In this document: piece by piece, positions 32,701 through 46,154 of the stretch
Numbering within the stretch: the first letter of the stretch is position 1
How the letters are laid out: the number at the start of each line of letters is the position of its first letter
Translations under genes and position numbers: made by a program
Notes under the pieces: generated by a model
What the model was told of the DNA's origin: nothing
Databases searched by the model: none
Seen by the model: only the letters and a program-made list of their open reading frames with translations
DNA from: Aphelocoma coerulescens
Taxonomy: Eukaryota > Chordata > Aves > Passeriformes > Corvidae
Length of the DNA stretch: 64,000 nt
Direction of reading: 5' to 3'
Assembly (NCBI RefSeq): GCF_041296385.1
Contig: NW_027184085.1
Location: 558,001 to 622,000 of the forward strand

Positions 32701-35700
32701 TAAGGGGAGGGAGGGATCCAACTATCTGAACATTCAATTGAATTTAGCAAATAGTGTTCTCTTTTCTTTCCCCTTCTCCCATGGAGCAGGGAAGAAAAAT
32801 CAGAAACAATCACTAAATCAGGAAATATTGTTGTGCTTGACCTGCAAGATTGGTCTGGCCCGCAGAGCTATGGCACTTTTAGCCAAATGCTGGACTGACC
32901 CGGGGAGAGCAATGCTGATAATGCACTGCATCCATATCCCCACCATCACATTAGAGCCATTGAATACAAAATAGCACAATTTGAGAACAGAAAATAAATG
33001 AACTGCATAAAGTCTTTTGCCAAATCATATAAGGGGACATATCTGAGAAGGGTACCATGCTCAGCTTATTTGGCTAATTGTCACATTACTGTTTCAAATA
33101 CATTTCTTCCTTCAAAATAGAATCCTGGGGCTCAGAGAAGAGAGCTGTAGTGCCTCCAGTTCATTTTCCAGGTGAATCTGGGTCATTCCCAATGCAGTGC
33201 CTCACTGTGATGCCCTCAAATAGGCCATTTGGTCCCCAGTGAGGAAAGCTGTCTTTTTTCCCGGCTATGAAAGAAATAACATAAAAAACAGGTTTTATAC
33301 AGTCACTGTTGAGGAGGAAATCCAGGGTTTTTTTTCAAAGGGAAGAAGTGCCCAGGGATGAGATGAGAAGTGTCTCCTTCCTTCATGCTCCTGCATCTGC
33401 ATGCACTTCTGGCTGTGGAATCTACTTTGTACACAGAGCTCGGGAATGTAGGTCGGGAACGCTTGTGCCTTCTATGGTTGACAAGTTCTGTACTTATTTC
33501 TCTTGTCAATCCATTCCCCACTGTTCCTAGTCACCTGTCAGGGAGGCTGCGCAGATAACCTTTGAGTAATAATCTGAAATTCAAATACAAAGAATTGACT
33601 ACTGAACTGCCCTAATATTTGAGAAAGGTTTTAAACTAAAATAGGTTTTTCTGTGTGCTGTTATTGGCCTGGCAGCTGTGTGTGTACGCTAAGTGTACTG
33701 AGAAAGGTAATATTAACAGAATAAAAAGGTCAGAGTTATATAAAAATCCTTTAAAAAGTAAATAGGCTTGCCAAACTGAATTCCCCACAGGTAGACAGAG
33801 GTTAAGAACTGAGAACATTTGGGCCTTTGGCAGGTCAAATTGTACATCTGTAAATTCCCTCCTGAAATACAAACACCAGACAAGTGTAGAGAAGTACAGT
33901 GATCGTGGCCAGCCAGATTTAGCTCCGGCTGCACCTACAGGCAAGCAGGCCAAGGCTCAACAGCTCCCAAGGGAGATATCTGGGGGCACCATGCGGGGTG
34001 GGCACAGCACACCTGCGCCATGCCCAGGCACCCCAGGAACAAGGGAGGCAGATGCATATGGGAGTCATTAAAGGTGTCATGCACTGGACAACACAAATGC
34101 ATTGATTTAATTAGACTTATTTCTGGCTGAACTTAGAGGTACAGCATAGCCCCAATGAGCATGGCAGGACATGAAGGATTGAGGCATGCTAGAGTGAGGC
34201 AGTGGGTGGCAGGCTGAGAATGCACCCCGCATGGGGGAGCACACACCACAGAATCACAGAATCTGCCGAGTTGGAAGGGGCTCCCAAGGACCATCAAGTC
34301 CAACTCCTGGCTCTGTGCAGCACCATCCCCAAGATACACACCACAGAGTATACCAACATTTTGTGCACACTATCAGGCTTGGGGCTGTGATCACTTCTCA
34401 AGGGAGCCTGTTCCAGTGCCCAGCCACCTTCTGGGTCAAGAACCTTTCTCCAGCACCCAACCTAAACCGCCCCTGGGACAACTTCAGGCCATTGCCTCGG
34501 GTCTTGTCCTGGAAAGGGTCTGGAATTGCGCTTGCCTCTCCTCTGAGCCCACTGCTCTTGTGGCAGGGCATTTTGCTTCCTGTGAGGTTGATTGCACAGA
34601 GTGCAGTGTCTCTGGCTGACACCGAAGTGTCCCACTGCCCCTCATTGTTCCTTCTGTCCAGTCTCACAGCCTTTCTCAAGGGCATCTTTATTGTGACAAA
34701 TTGCACATTTTGGAAAGCATTTTGGTAAGGCCCTGCGCACATCGAGGAGGGCCAGCTCCATGCTGCCTCGCTGGGCTATTGTGAACTTCCATGCTATTTT
34801 TTTCTGTTATTTCCCCACTGGTAAGTGAGTGCATGTCCCCATGGTTTATGGGGTTGCCCCCCCCCCACCACTTATTACAGCCTCACTGACTTATTTTGGT
34901 GCTATTTCTCAAAGACCCACATCCACACAGCCCAAGCCAGGTGACTGGCAGCCAGGCACTGCCCATATGCCCTGAGGTGAGGCATTAACTTAGCAGGTGA
35001 AAAAACAGTTTTGCCTGTGTTGGCAGGTGGACTTGAGCCTAGGTGCAGTCCTGGTTGGGCAGTGTGTGTGCAGCTGGATATTTGGGCAGAGGCCTCAGTG
35101 TGCTCCCTGCCTCCCTGAAGAGCAGAAGGGATGGAACGGGAAGGCACACAACAGGAGGAGATACATAGCCTTAGTTTCTGTTGCAATTTGAGGTTGCACT
35201 GTCAAGCACCTTTGTTACCAACCATAAGAGTGACTGAAAAATGGTGGAGTCTACATGATCCCTTTCCTAACTCACAGAGAGGCCTTATGAGGTTTAATCC
35301 ATTACTGTTTAATCTTCAGAGGAAAGGGGTAAAAAAGAGGAGCATTTCTGTCATCACTGACAGTTAGTGTCACAATGTCGATTAAAAGCAAACAACTCAA
35401 ATGTCAGATCTTAGACAAAACTAAGTTTAAACATTTTTTCTATAGTTTACAAGAGGAAATAATTCCTTTAGGCACGCCTACTGAGATGTGTGCTTTTTTA
35501 CCCTATCTCACGTTGCTTTAAAACCTTCTGTTCACATCCTGCTTTTCAGGACATCGTCCTCCTGTTAAGGAGGTATATCAGCTCTGACACAGAAATGTGT
35601 CCGGAGCTTATGGGGCAATTCACGACCCTGTATCCCTTAAACCTTTCAAGAGATTACTGGCAGGACAGTTAAACTGATCTTCCAGTTAGACCTGAAGAGA

Positions 35701-36310
35701 GCTCACTGCCAAGCAGCTGGGCTGCACTCCCTGGCTGTGCAAGAGCTCCTCTGGGGACTTGAGTGGCAGCGTGACATCCTGGCACCACGATGCCATTTGC
35801 ATTGTCAGGTTACTTCCAGGTGTAAGACAGTGAAAAGGGAAAATAAAGAAAAGTATTAGTAATGGCTGTGAAAACTGAACTTTTATTATCTGTTCACTGT
35901 ATACAAAACACCATTCTGCATAGTGATAACTCATTTGTTGTACAGTTGACAGTGCACATCAACAAACAAGTATTCAGAGGTATCCACTAAATGGGAAGGG
36001 CAGTGGTAGCAGTGGCCAGCACATGCTGAGGTGCTGTGCCTGCTGCGTGCTGTAGGATGAAGTACCTCACAAGCACTTGATATGCCAGTAATATAAACGG
36101 GCTAACAAGCATCTATCCAGGAGCCAAATTAGGAATGAAGATGGAGAGAGCAGAACTAATGTATCTGATACACAATTGGCAGAACGATTAAGTTTTACAG
36201 AGGTGGCTGAGAGAATCCATGTCTTTTTAAACACTTTAAATTTTAAAACTATTAAAATTTAATGATAAATAACAGAATCTCACAAATCTTTTGGGGCAAA
36301 ATGCTCCACA
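29761..36310. other. SEC11C-ZNF532 intergenic region
   Basis: I recognised no coding exon in these 6.5 kb. The content is AT-rich single-copy-looking DNA with one CR1 fragment (34.25-34.60 kb), a poly-C run at 34,857-34,867 and poly-T tracts near 30,866. A second minus-strand AATAAA for ZNF532 lies at 35,882-35,887. Confidence 0.55.
34247..34600 (-). mobile_element. CR1 LINE fragment
   Basis: The plus strand begins CACAGAATCACAGAATC, then GAGTTGGAAGGGGCTCCCAA, GGACCATCAAGTCCAACTCC, and later GGGAGCCTGTTCCAGTGCCC and CAAGAACCTTTCTCCAGCAC. This is the reverse complement of the CR1 3' end with its ATTCTGTGATTCTGTG-type terminus at the left. No reverse transcriptase remnant is present. Confidence 0.88.
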
Positions 36311-36316
36311 TTTATT
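36311..36316 (-). terminator. ZNF532: Candidate polyadenylation signal AATAAA for ZNF532
   Basis: Minus-strand AATAAA 1.3 kb after the stop codon. Another at 35,882-35,887 and ATTAAA variants (for example 37,089-37,094) could also serve, so the true end is uncertain. Confidence 0.4.
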
Positions 36317-37612
36317 TACATATGAAATGTGTTTAATACAGTCGTAATGGACATAGTGTATAGTAACATCTGACAGCAGCAAGACTTTTAAGGAACCCAA
36401 CAATTACTACTGTTTATCATGCAGCTATCTATATATACACAATTTGTTTTAAAAAAAAGTACAAAAAATTTTTTTGTAGGGTTACATACAAGGTATAAAA
36501 TGCAAAAACAAACTAGAAATATACTCTCACAGAGAACTCTATCTGAAAGGGACAGTATGGTACCTTTTTGTACTTGTGCAAGCAAAACTAGTGGTGCTGG
36601 ACAGGGCCTGTGCTAAAGCTGCAAGCCCCAGTCCCACTGCTGGCTGGGGCTGGCTCCTTCCCACTTGTGGCTGCGTGTGACACAGAGCACCAGAACGTTT
36701 GGCATGATCATGTGGAGCTGGCAAATCTCAACCCCAGTAGCGAGGGTTAACTATTTCTTTTCAATAACCAGCAAGGAAAATACATAATGCTGTGTACTCA
36801 CTTCTATATGTTTAATAAATTACACGACAAAAACCATCATCATTATAAACCTATTCCTCTAATTACATCTTATTTCTTAAATCCAGAGCAGCCCAGCCCT
36901 TTTGTAACAATTTGAGCTTTGATCACAAGCACCTGATGATCTAAAATAATCATTTCATGATACACAGAGTTGGGCATTTATACTCTTCAAAAGTACTTGA
37001 CCACTCCAGGGGGTGTACACCTGTTCTGGTGTTGCCATCTAAAAACCAGCACTTCATTTTACACATGTAATGCTACTTTTTTTTTTTTTTTAATAATATA
37101 TTTTGTAAGAAAAAGTTTAAAAGCTTCCTTAAGACATTTGGAAGCCCAAATTCTTCAGAATTTAAAATCTCCCCTTAGCTTGCTTCCTCTCTCCTCTCCC
37201 CTCCAAGCACCTCCTTCTGATGCATTAGCTAAACTTTCTTTCAAAAACTAAACAGTTTAAGAGAACCTAAGGAACTGCCCCAGCATTCAGAACTCTGTTT
37301 TAAAGAAACTTACTACAAAAGAACAGAAACAAAACAGAAAAAAACCAATTTTTCCACTAGATACTTATACAAACACATAACAAAAGAGTATAAAAATTAT
37401 TAGTTTAAATATATACAAACTCTTTTCAACTCAAATACTGCTTCAATGGTTCTGAGGGTATAGACAATGAGGTGAAGGGGACACTTTTATGCAGAATATA
37501 TTGCAACAGCCTGAACAGTACTGTTAACACTATTATACCTTGAACTTTCTGTAGCAAAAATGTCATTAGTATTCCAATGTGGAGCGAGATTTCTGCATCC
37601 CAAACAATCTGA
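36317..37612 (-). other. ZNF532: ZNF532 3' untranslated region
   Basis: AT-rich non-coding sequence following the ZNF532 stop. It includes a poly-A tract on the minus strand near 37,079-37,092. The distal limit is inferred from the AATAAA at 36,311. Confidence 0.5.
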
Positions 37613-38107
37613 TCACTTTTCAGCTGAACTCATTCTTTTGGACTTGATGAAGGCCATGCCATGTGTTCTCATGTGAGTGTTTAAGGCCGCTTCAGTTTCA
37701 AAAGTCTTTGCGCACACTTTGCATCTTCTGTCCGATGCAGCACTGTCGGACGAGTCATCCTCATGACTGGGTTTGTTTTCTTGCTGATTATCCTCCCCAG
37801 ACCCATTCTGTTTTGATACTGGCTGAGGCTCCTTCAGCTTATGGACAATGAAGAGATGTCTGGAAAGGGACACATGAGACGTGTAGCAGAGTCCGCATTC
37901 CCTGCATTGGTATGAAGAGCCATCAGATTTATGCTGAGGAATATGTTCATGAAACTGGAGAAGATTTTCTGTTGTAAAGCCACAAACCGCACACTTGTGA
38001 ACTTTAAAAACATTTATCTTCAGCTTCTTTAATGGCTGAGTGATTGCACCTCGTGGAGGTCTGAACTCCATTACAGGTTCTTCCAATTTACGCTTTGGAC
38101 TAGGAAC
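37613..38107 (-). CDS. ZNF532: ZNF532 last coding exon: final three zinc fingers
   Basis: Acceptor CTTTTGTTAG, then VPSPKRKLEEPVMEFRPPRG, residues 1133-1296, ending MSSAEK and TGA. Three C2H2 fingers are visible: Cys1171/1174-His1187/1191, Cys1200/1203-His1216/1221 and Cys1261/1264-His1277/1281. A Glu/Asp/Ser-rich linker lies before the last. It is very close to human ZNF532 in length and sequence. Confidence 0.97.
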   Translation of the reverse strand, partial: VPSPKRKLEEPVMEFRPPRGAITQPLKKLKINVFKVHKCAVCGFTTENLLQFHEHIPQHKSDGSSYQCRECGLCYTSHVSLSRHLFIVHKLKEPQPVSKQNGSGEDNQQENKPSHEDDSSDSAASDRRCKVCAKTFETEAALNTHMRTHGMAFIKSKRMSSAEK

Positions 38108-38366
38108 CTAACAAAAGGCAGAAATGGTGTATCATGTAAACATAAATATGCAATTATTTTCATAACTATTTGTGACTTGCAAATGTCAGAACCTTTTCCT
38201 TGGCAGATTCTACAACAACTCTGATAAACAATCCTTTTGAGCCTCTACTTCATGGAAGATGAGACATTTATGGCATCAGAGTACCTGTATTTATTTAAAG
38301 ATGCTGAATATATGCCCACAAAAAACCCCCATTCTCAGTGATTGAATGAGTCTTCTAAGTGATTAC
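38108..38366 (-). other. ZNF532: ZNF532 intron before last exon
   Basis: A 259-bp intron, GTAATC...TTGTTAG. I see nothing else in it. Confidence 0.93.
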
Positions 38367-38514
38367 CTTTGTGTCTTCTTTTACTTCCGTTTCTTCCATA
38401 TTGGTAGATTCAGTCATTTCTTTCACATCAGGGTCTTTAATGCCATGCATCAACTGAATATGTTTTTCCAACATCAACCTCTTGGTAAAAGTACGTCTTG
38501 AATCTGGGCAGTGC
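38367..38514 (-). CDS. ZNF532: ZNF532 coding exon 7
   Basis: Residues 1083-1132: SHCPDSRRTFTKRLMLEKHI, QLMHGIKDPDVKEMTEST and an acidic tail. It completes a zinc finger (Cys1082, Cys1085, His1101, His1106) begun in the previous exon. The acceptor tract upstream is a (TG)n run followed by CTGCAG. Donor AAAG|GTAATC. Confidence 0.96.
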
Positions 38515-38847
38515 CTGCAGACACACACACACACAAACATTCAAGTGTCATGCTTAAAAGTGCCTTTTGTAGATTAGAAGAGTGGTTGTGTATTTGAGAG
38601 ACTCCTGAAAACCAGGTTCCCCAAGGTGGAACTGCAAACGCTCAGCTCAGCCAAGCCTCCGATTGTAGACTTTACACACTGCACTCTCAGGAGCCTGACA
38701 CGTTTCTGCAGACAGGACAGCTAATTGGTCTGGCCTGTCCTGAGCATCTGAACGAATGGGACACTGGCTCTTACACAGTTAAGGAAAGATGTTCAACTAA
38801 CAATGGTTTTTGTATTCCCTTTCTAAATAAATAAAAACAGAACTTAC
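38515..38847 (-). other. ZNF532: ZNF532 intron 6
   Basis: A 333-bp intron whose 3' polypyrimidine tract is replaced by (TG)7 at about 38,521-38,535. Confidence 0.92.
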
Positions 38848-38960
38848 GAGCACGTATAAACCTTCCTAATGCCTTTGTGCTTGATACGATTGTGCCGACA
38901 TAAACTATGGGATGAACTGAAAGATTTGTCACATTGTCGACAAGGATGCTTCTTCATTTG
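38848..38960 (-). CDS. ZNF532: ZNF532 coding exon 6
   Basis: Residues 1046-1082 plus two bases: QMKKHPCRQCDKSFSSSHSL, CRHNRIKHKGIRKVYTC. One complete C2H2 finger (Cys1052, Cys1055, His1068, His1073), then the first Cys of the next. Donor TGCTC|GTAAGT. Confidence 0.96.
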
Positions 38961-40682
38961 CTTTAAAAAAAAGAAGAGAAAGACTTTCATTAAAAAAGCT
39001 CAGTAAAAGTGCTGCATGTGTTGAACCTTTGGATAAATAGGAAAGAAACATCACTTACCCGTTTTTGGTACTGTACTTCATGTACACCCCCCCTTCAACA
39101 GCACTGTACAAGTCAGAGCTGGACCTCATTCAAAGCAGTGTGGCCACCATGAGCTACACACACACACACACCTGTCCCCAGCTGTAAACTGGTGTCATGG
39201 ATGGTGGGTGAAGAGAATTTCTTCCACCAAAGAAACAGGGAAGATCAGAGACTAATTCTGGATCAGTAAAAGACAGCAGGATGAGGGATTTACTTTCCCT
39301 TCCCATCACCAAACCATGTCCTCAGCTGCTGACTAGGAGCTCCTCAGCCACAAAGAGGGAGGGGTGAAGAGCATGGAAGAAGAAGGACCAAAATGGAACC
39401 TCACAGACACTGATACACTAACAGGGCTCAGAAAAGTCATGACAAAATGAGAGGTATGATCTGATGCCAACTTGATGGCCATCTGTTTGGGGAATTCTGT
39501 GGGGTGGATGTTGCAGCTGGTCAAGTGGAAGGAAAAAGGAAAGGAAGAAGCTAAGAAGGATGGAGCAGTCACACAGCAGTAGCTGTGTGGCAGTGAGCAG
39601 AGGCATGAAGCCCATGGTCAGAAAGGCAGGAGGAAGATAATGCTCAGCAGTACCTGGGGGCACTATGTAGGGTAGCCAGCTGTGACCTCACACTTGTTCT
39701 AAATTCCTTGGGGAGACTCCAGATAGAGACCCAAATAGGATTTGGGATGCATTAGTTTCTGCAATGGCAGCTAAACCCAAAAGAACTGAAAAATTAGTTC
39801 TGTAGTTAAGTGCAGCTTAGATCTGTTGCACAGCATCTTGTCTTGACAGGAAGAGGATGATCGATGAGCAAGTTGGAGCTGGTAATTCCTACGTATGAAA
39901 CATCTGCCTTTTCACAGAAACACACCTGCACACAGGTCGGAGGAAGCTCAGCATATACCTGCCTGGTGGAGGGCAGACACACATGATCCAGTTTCAGACA
40001 GGAGTTGTACAGGCTTGTTGGAACAATCCCTTGTCTGGGCTGGTAGCTTTTTTTTTTGCTGCACTTCTAAGATCAGGCAGAGAGTCACACCAAGGTGGCT
40101 ACGAAATCTCCTACCCTATAGCTGGCTCCCTTCATCCAGGATCCTCAGGAGAGCATACAGAAAACCTGAATCTGTCTTCTGTGTAGACAGTTCCCAATAA
40201 GGGCTGGAAACTCAAGGATCTGTCCAAAGGGTATATACATGGCAATACCTCTCCTATGAATACCTCTGCATAATCCAGCCTGGGATCAGCTAGGGGTTGT
40301 TACAGCTCTTTCACTCTGGTCCTGCAAAAGCAGAAATTAGAAGTTTGAAACTAAGTATCTTCAAATACCTTGCATGACAATGGATTTTGTGAATAGCTCA
40401 TGAATTGCTTAATTACAGTTTTAAACAATCATCCTGCAAGGGCCATTTTAGAGCATTTAACCCACACCTACCATTTTTAAGAAAATCAGACTATAAATTA
40501 GTTCCTCTATTTATTAGATGCATATAACATACCTGGTTATCTTATGCTCATTTCTATTCTCTCGATAGTAAAAGTTTAGTTTTTCAACATAGTCTTTTTG
40601 ACAGCGAACAATTACTTAAAATTTTGACAAGTTGGGAAGGAATGTAGCACCTGGTCTGTAATACCCCATTTCTGAAAGACAG

Positions 40683-40760
40683 GGAGTTGGATTTCTGTTC
40701 ATTTTAATATCTATCTGACATGGAGTTGTATTGCTGTTCATTTTAGTATCTATCTGCCTC
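40683..40760. repeat. Diverged 39-bp tandem duplication
   Basis: GGAGTTGGATTTCTGTTCAT and GGAGTTGTATTGCTGTTCAT start at 40,683 and 40,722, each followed by TTTA(A/G)TATCTATCTG. Confidence 0.8.
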
Positions 40761-41984
40761 CTGCATTATTCAAGGAACTGCTTGAATGGGGATAAAAAAC
40801 AGCACCTGAATGGAAGCAATGAAAGAGGCCTTCAGGCCAGGATTTGAGTGCAACAATTATCGAATATTTCATAATAAGGGCTGTTCTTGAGGTAACGCTG
40901 CACATTAACATCAGATAGAGAAAGACACCGATTTAAAGCTAATATTTAGAAAGCATTATTGATATGTTACTAACCTTATTTTACATGCCTTTGGCTACTC
41001 TGTTGTGGATGGAATCAGACTGAATATCGCTCTCTAGTTCACTCTGAAGTGACAGTTTCATTGGGAGGTTGTGCTGTTTTGTTTTTAAGAATTGCATAAA
41101 TGTACAATGCATTCGGTCTTAAACTCATTTCTGATTGCCAGTAAAAGCTCCGCTGAGTTAATATTTGGGCAGCAGGAAGCTGAAGGAATGGGGTGGGAGT
41201 TACTGGAGGCAAGGATGATGGGGTGCTATTTGCTTGAAGCTGTCCTAAGAAAATTGAAGATGACACTCAGTAGTCCAGCATTTTCAGCTTTTCCATAAAA
41301 TGTTTATAAACAGAATAAAATCATTTGCAGAACAGCTTTAGAGATAATAACTATAATACAAACCTCTGGAAATACGCAATCATTTATTACAGCACAATAG
41401 CATCCTGAAAACTACGGATTTTCACTTGGGGTGTTTCTCCTCCACTTAGACAAAATAAGCCTATCATCCCTCCCAGTCCTGGTCTTTTGCTGCAGTGCAG
41501 CACAGTACATCAGTTTAACTCCCTGGTTCCCAGCTGAGGAAAGAGCCAGAGCATTGCCACCAGCACACAGCAAAGGTGAAGACTGGCTTGGCAGGTGGCT
41601 GCCACATGTCCGCAAGGGGCTGGAGCCTGCCACAGCTAAGCAGGGTCACTATTGCCTTCCTGCCTGCCAGTCTTTTTAAATTTCATTTAACTGGAAATGC
41701 TATTGAACTCAGGAAGAACATCAAACAGTCTCTCTGCTGACTTGAGGATGCAACATTCCCATATTTCACTTTCAATCCATTTTAAGTAAGATATCTCAAG
41801 TCCAGCTGCTTTAAATACAAAATTCGACTTGTTAACTCAGCTGAACTTTCAAGTGTAAGACTAGAGCAACAGCTCAACTGTAGAATGTGTCTGCCTTTAA
41901 ATGATAAACACCAGTTGGCACTCACTGGACCAGTAAAACAAGACTGAGGCTAACTCCCTGAGGCTAACAGGCACTGAGCTTCAG

Positions 41985-42075
41985 AACAGAATAGAATCAA
42001 ATTGTTTAAGTTGGAAAAGATCTTTCAGATTGGGTCCAACCGTTATCCTGGCACTGCCACATTCACCACACCACC
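41985..42075 (-). mobile_element. CR1 3'-end fragment
   Basis: AGAATAGAATCAAATTG, AAGTTGGAAAAGATCTTTCA and GGGTCCAACCGTTATCCTGG are the reverse complement of a CR1 3' terminus. The element is about 90 bp, strongly 5'-truncated. Confidence 0.8.
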
Positions 42076-42406
42076 TTAAAGAGAGGGAACTGAGAAGGCA
42101 CATGAAGAAATAAGAATCTGGATCAGATTAGATTGCTTGGATGAAATACAGCAGTATCTCTCACTCTTTCCATCTTGAAAAAATTTCAGTGAATGAACAA
42201 GCCTAATTGATTTTCTCAGTAGAATGATGCAGAAACTGAAAAAAACTAAGCAGCCAAAGAAAAAAGGGTGAAATAGATATAAGAACAGAGAATAATAATG
42301 CTGGGACTTAAAGGAATTATTTGCAAAAACACAAACAGAATTTAGAAACAAATACTTCACCTTTCAGGTTTAATTCACTTTTTTGTACTTGAATATATTC
42401 CTTTAC

Positions 42407-42685
42407 CTTTCCATGTTCTTTCCTCATGTGGGAGATGTAAACATCTCTCTGAGTGAAGAGCCTGTCACACTCCCAACATGTCCAGCCAGGACTAGCAACT
42501 TTTTTAGGCTCTGCTTTCTTTATGGGAGAAGGAGATTTCTTCTCCAGCTTTTCTGTTCCGTTGACAGATTTTGTGTCCTCCTTGTTGTGACTGGCTGAGT
42601 TCTGAGTTGTGGGTTTAGTACTGAGAGGCAGATTTATCCCCAGGTTTGGTGGCCCCTCAACACTTTTCAAAGTTCCATGCATAGA
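42407..42685 (-). CDS. ZNF532: ZNF532 coding exon 5
   Basis: Residues 953-1045. SMH completes the finger begun in exon 4 (His955). A long Lys/Ser/Pro-rich linker (TEKLEKKSPSPIKKAEPKKV) follows, then finger WTCWECDRLFTQRDVYISHM (Cys1022, Cys1025, His1038, His1043). Acceptor TTTTGTTGTAG; donor AAAG|GTAAAG, phase 0. Confidence 0.96.
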
Positions 42686-45600
42686 CTACAACAAAAGAGA
42701 GGAAAAAAAAGGTACAAAAATAACATAGACACACACTGTTGTACTCAACCAAAAACCTTCAGTTACTTCTTTGGCATACTATTATCATCAGATCACATTC
42801 TTAAAGAAACAGCGTTAAGTAAAGGCAAGACCTAGAATGAGCTAACAATAACAGACACCATATGCAGGTATTTTCACAAAAAAATAAGAGACTTACTTTG
42901 TAGGTTAAGTTTAAGTTGCGGTTTAACAGGGGCAAAAAGGGCTCAAGAAGTACTTTATGCTCATTTCCTGCCTTACTTACCTGATGTATTAGTTGAGCAT
43001 CCTCATTCCAGACTATGTGACTGGAGTTTTCCAAGAAGGAAAGGCTTTTTTACTGACCAAATGTTGACTTGGCATATTGGTAAAAAGGACAAGGCAAACT
43101 CTGGAAACATCACACAGCTGTGTAATTTAGGATATATTAACATTTTAAGTTGAGGCTGAGGTTAAGGCCTGACTTACTCCCCAGTCAGGTTATGAGCACA
43201 CTCATTTAGGGCTACCTTGCCGTTAGAAGCCGTTAGAAGCCAAGGTGTGTGGGGCTGACAGGGCCTCAGAGCAGATCAGAGGGGTCTGACCAGCTGTTCT
43301 CCAGCCCCTGAAGCTCCTGGGTGGAAAGCTCTCCTCAGGGACTTATGTCTGCACTTTAAGTCAATGGTCAGTAAGAAGGGAAGAATACTCCTTCCCCCAT
43401 TTCCAACCCAGTGTAGTGTGCTGGTGTGACACCTGAGCCTTCCAACAAAGTGACTTGTTCCGGAAGGGCTGGGGGGCTTCAGCTGTGTGTCCGAGTTCCA
43501 CACGTGGATGTGGACACAGCAGGAATGAGGAGGGTTGTGGGCCAGCAGGGATGACTGCAGCCCAGAGCTAATCCACTGCTGAACAGGAACCCACAGTTGA
43601 GGTCTCACATCTAAAAGGCTTGTCCTTTACTGGGACAGTGTTCTGATCTTCTCACCTACTGACACTTCCTATAACCCTTTTGGAGGATACATTTAACCAG
43701 CCCAAACAGAATTCTTTTTCCTTCACATAAAACCCACTCAATACATTATTGATTCTGGGAATACAGGAGTATCAATCTGATACAAGTACTTTTGTAAATA
43801 CTTTGGCTCTTGGGGCTACCCACTGGCTCTAGAGCAAGTATCAACCTCATCAGTAGTACATGTTCTTTGTTTAACAGCTTTTAAATAGAAGAAAAGCCAG
43901 TAATTAACCCCCCATAACTGTTAGTAAAAAGCAAAGTGCACAGGACCAGCAACTAAGAGCAAAGTGCAGGTGTGTAGTAAAGGAGTAGGCTGGCTTTAGC
44001 ATCCCACTGCACAGGGGAGGAGGAAACGAGGTTCCTGTACTCTCACGCAACTGAAGCTGACCTGGAGATTCCATTCCAGCCTAAGCTGTCAGCATGTAAA
44101 ATGTTAGTGCTCAACTTTCCAAATGTCTTTTAAATACAATGCTTGAAATTTCATTTCTTATTTGGAACTACACCAAGAGCATTAAAGCATAGTATGGAGT
44201 CCCAGTGCTGGTCAAACAGGGAGAATTACACCGCCAGGCCAGAGCAGTCCTTCACCACCTGCTCTCACTGGCTGCTGGAAATTTTCTTGTAGCGAGTTAT
44301 TACAGGAAAATGAGACATACATTTTGCCATCAAGAAATATTGACATCTGCAGGAATTACTCTGGGTTATTTTCTGCAGTTTTAAATAACCTCCTCCTGAG
44401 CTTCCTTCTGTCCCTTTCTGTCCTACTTTCACCCAGGTCTGTCTCTGCCTTGATGGCTTATGTCTAGCCATACCAAACCATTACTGCCTGTGCAGCTAAG
44501 CTCTGCCTCTGTCTGGCACTCATACTCTCCCTGAGTCCTTTTCGTGCTTTTATCCTCTCCCCAAATCCTTTTCTGCTTTTATTAATAACCTGTTACTGTT
44601 TTTTTCAGTTCCCCTTAACTGAACTCCAATTTACACTGCTTTGCTTCAGTCCCTACTACTATACACACATCCTAAATGCAAAACCAGCAATACTGCTACT
44701 GCACATGTATTCTCTAATCCTCTAATTTTAGTCCCAAAAATGTCTGAATCATTTATAGTGAATCGTGCTAAAACCCCACTGGTTGAAAGTTCAAGTACTA
44801 GCATGGAACACTAAAGCCAAAGAAGTTAAGTTGTGCCCAAGTAGCTGAGCATATCTTTAAAAAGTGAGATGCTGAGCAGCGGGATTTCTGTAAAGACAGC
44901 TTCTAGCCCTAACTGCAGTCAGATTGAGCTCCTAAAAGTGTTGTCTTCAGGTCTTACAGAAGTACTTATGTACAGGTATAACAATACTTTTCCAGTAATA
45001 CCTGAGTCAGGAAAATCTAATTACAGAAACAAGACACACACTGCAATACACAGAATTTGCCTATTTAGTGAAAAAAAACCCAACCATCTGAGTAGATCAA
45101 ACGAAATAGAAAACAGAGCTTTGCATTGCTGCCTGAGAGGACCATCTAAGATATCTTGCAGTAAACATGCAAGAACTAGTGCTACCAGTTCTGAAACAAA
45201 GACAATATCCAGTCCTTGTATTTCTGAACATCTTGGCTCAGCCCTTCCCTCATCTCCTCCTCAAGCTGAAGACTGGCTTTAAAACCACCTGTTTTTTCAA
45301 GACTTGTGATCTTATTTTCAACACAACTTTGGAGAATTCTATGGTTACAAGTGCCATAGTTGGGACTAAAATGTAAAATGATGGTTTCAGCAGCCAAAAA
45401 AGATGTCTGGTTTTCCACTTTGCTGTAGAGAAATTGTACTCAGAAATTTTGTCACTGCCAGAGAAGCGCAGCGAACTCCATGGTGCCATTCTGAACTTCA
45501 GGGCTGTGTTCAGGGACCAAGGGTTAATAAGGCATCAAAAACTTAGCTTTGGTCTGTATGATATAAGGTAACAGTCTCTGTCAAACACACAGCTAACAAA

Positions 45601-46154
45601 GGATAGCCAGGGGACTGCTGATCCTTAAAACCAGGACTTACAAGGATCACAGTGAATCTTTAGTTGTTAATGGTGTTTATGAGGAAATCCACTTAAGAGT
45701 TTTTTTTAAAGCACACGTTCATGTTCATATGTGAATACACACAGATAACCTCTACATCTAGCAACATACTGCTTCCTGGTGAATTCTGAACATCAAAGGT
45801 TTGATTTTGTGATGCACTCAGCATTCTCAGCTCCTAACAATTGGAATAATACTTAGAATACTGTAAATAAAGCTCAGTATTTGTTAGGATCGGACTAGCT
45901 GAGATATTCCCAGTATACCAAAATCAACGTTCTTACAGAAAAACCGACTGAGGGATCACATATATGCTGAAAACAAGACAAAATATAACATTTTAACATT
46001 TGAGAACAATATTCACAGATTACCCTCTCAGAATTACTAACATCTTTCTCAGCAGTCTTCTTGTTATTCTGTGCCTTTTCACAGTATGTTCTCACAGCAT
46101 ATATTGCATGACAAATGGTATCTATGAAGGAAACAAGAGAAGATGTCTACACAC
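42686..46154 (-). other. ZNF532: ZNF532 intron 4
   Basis: A 3.5-kb intron. A GCCGTTAGAA duplication occurs near 43,220. No transposon was recognised; open frames in 43.2-46.1 kb look random. Confidence 0.85.

Larger units (their letters stand above)
38961..42406 (-). other. ZNF532: ZNF532 intron 5
   Basis: A 3.4-kb intron. It contains a diverged CR1 3'-end piece (41.98-42.07 kb), a diverged 39-bp tandem duplication at 40,683-40,756 and a short CA run near 39,158. Other sequence was not recognised. Confidence 0.85.
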
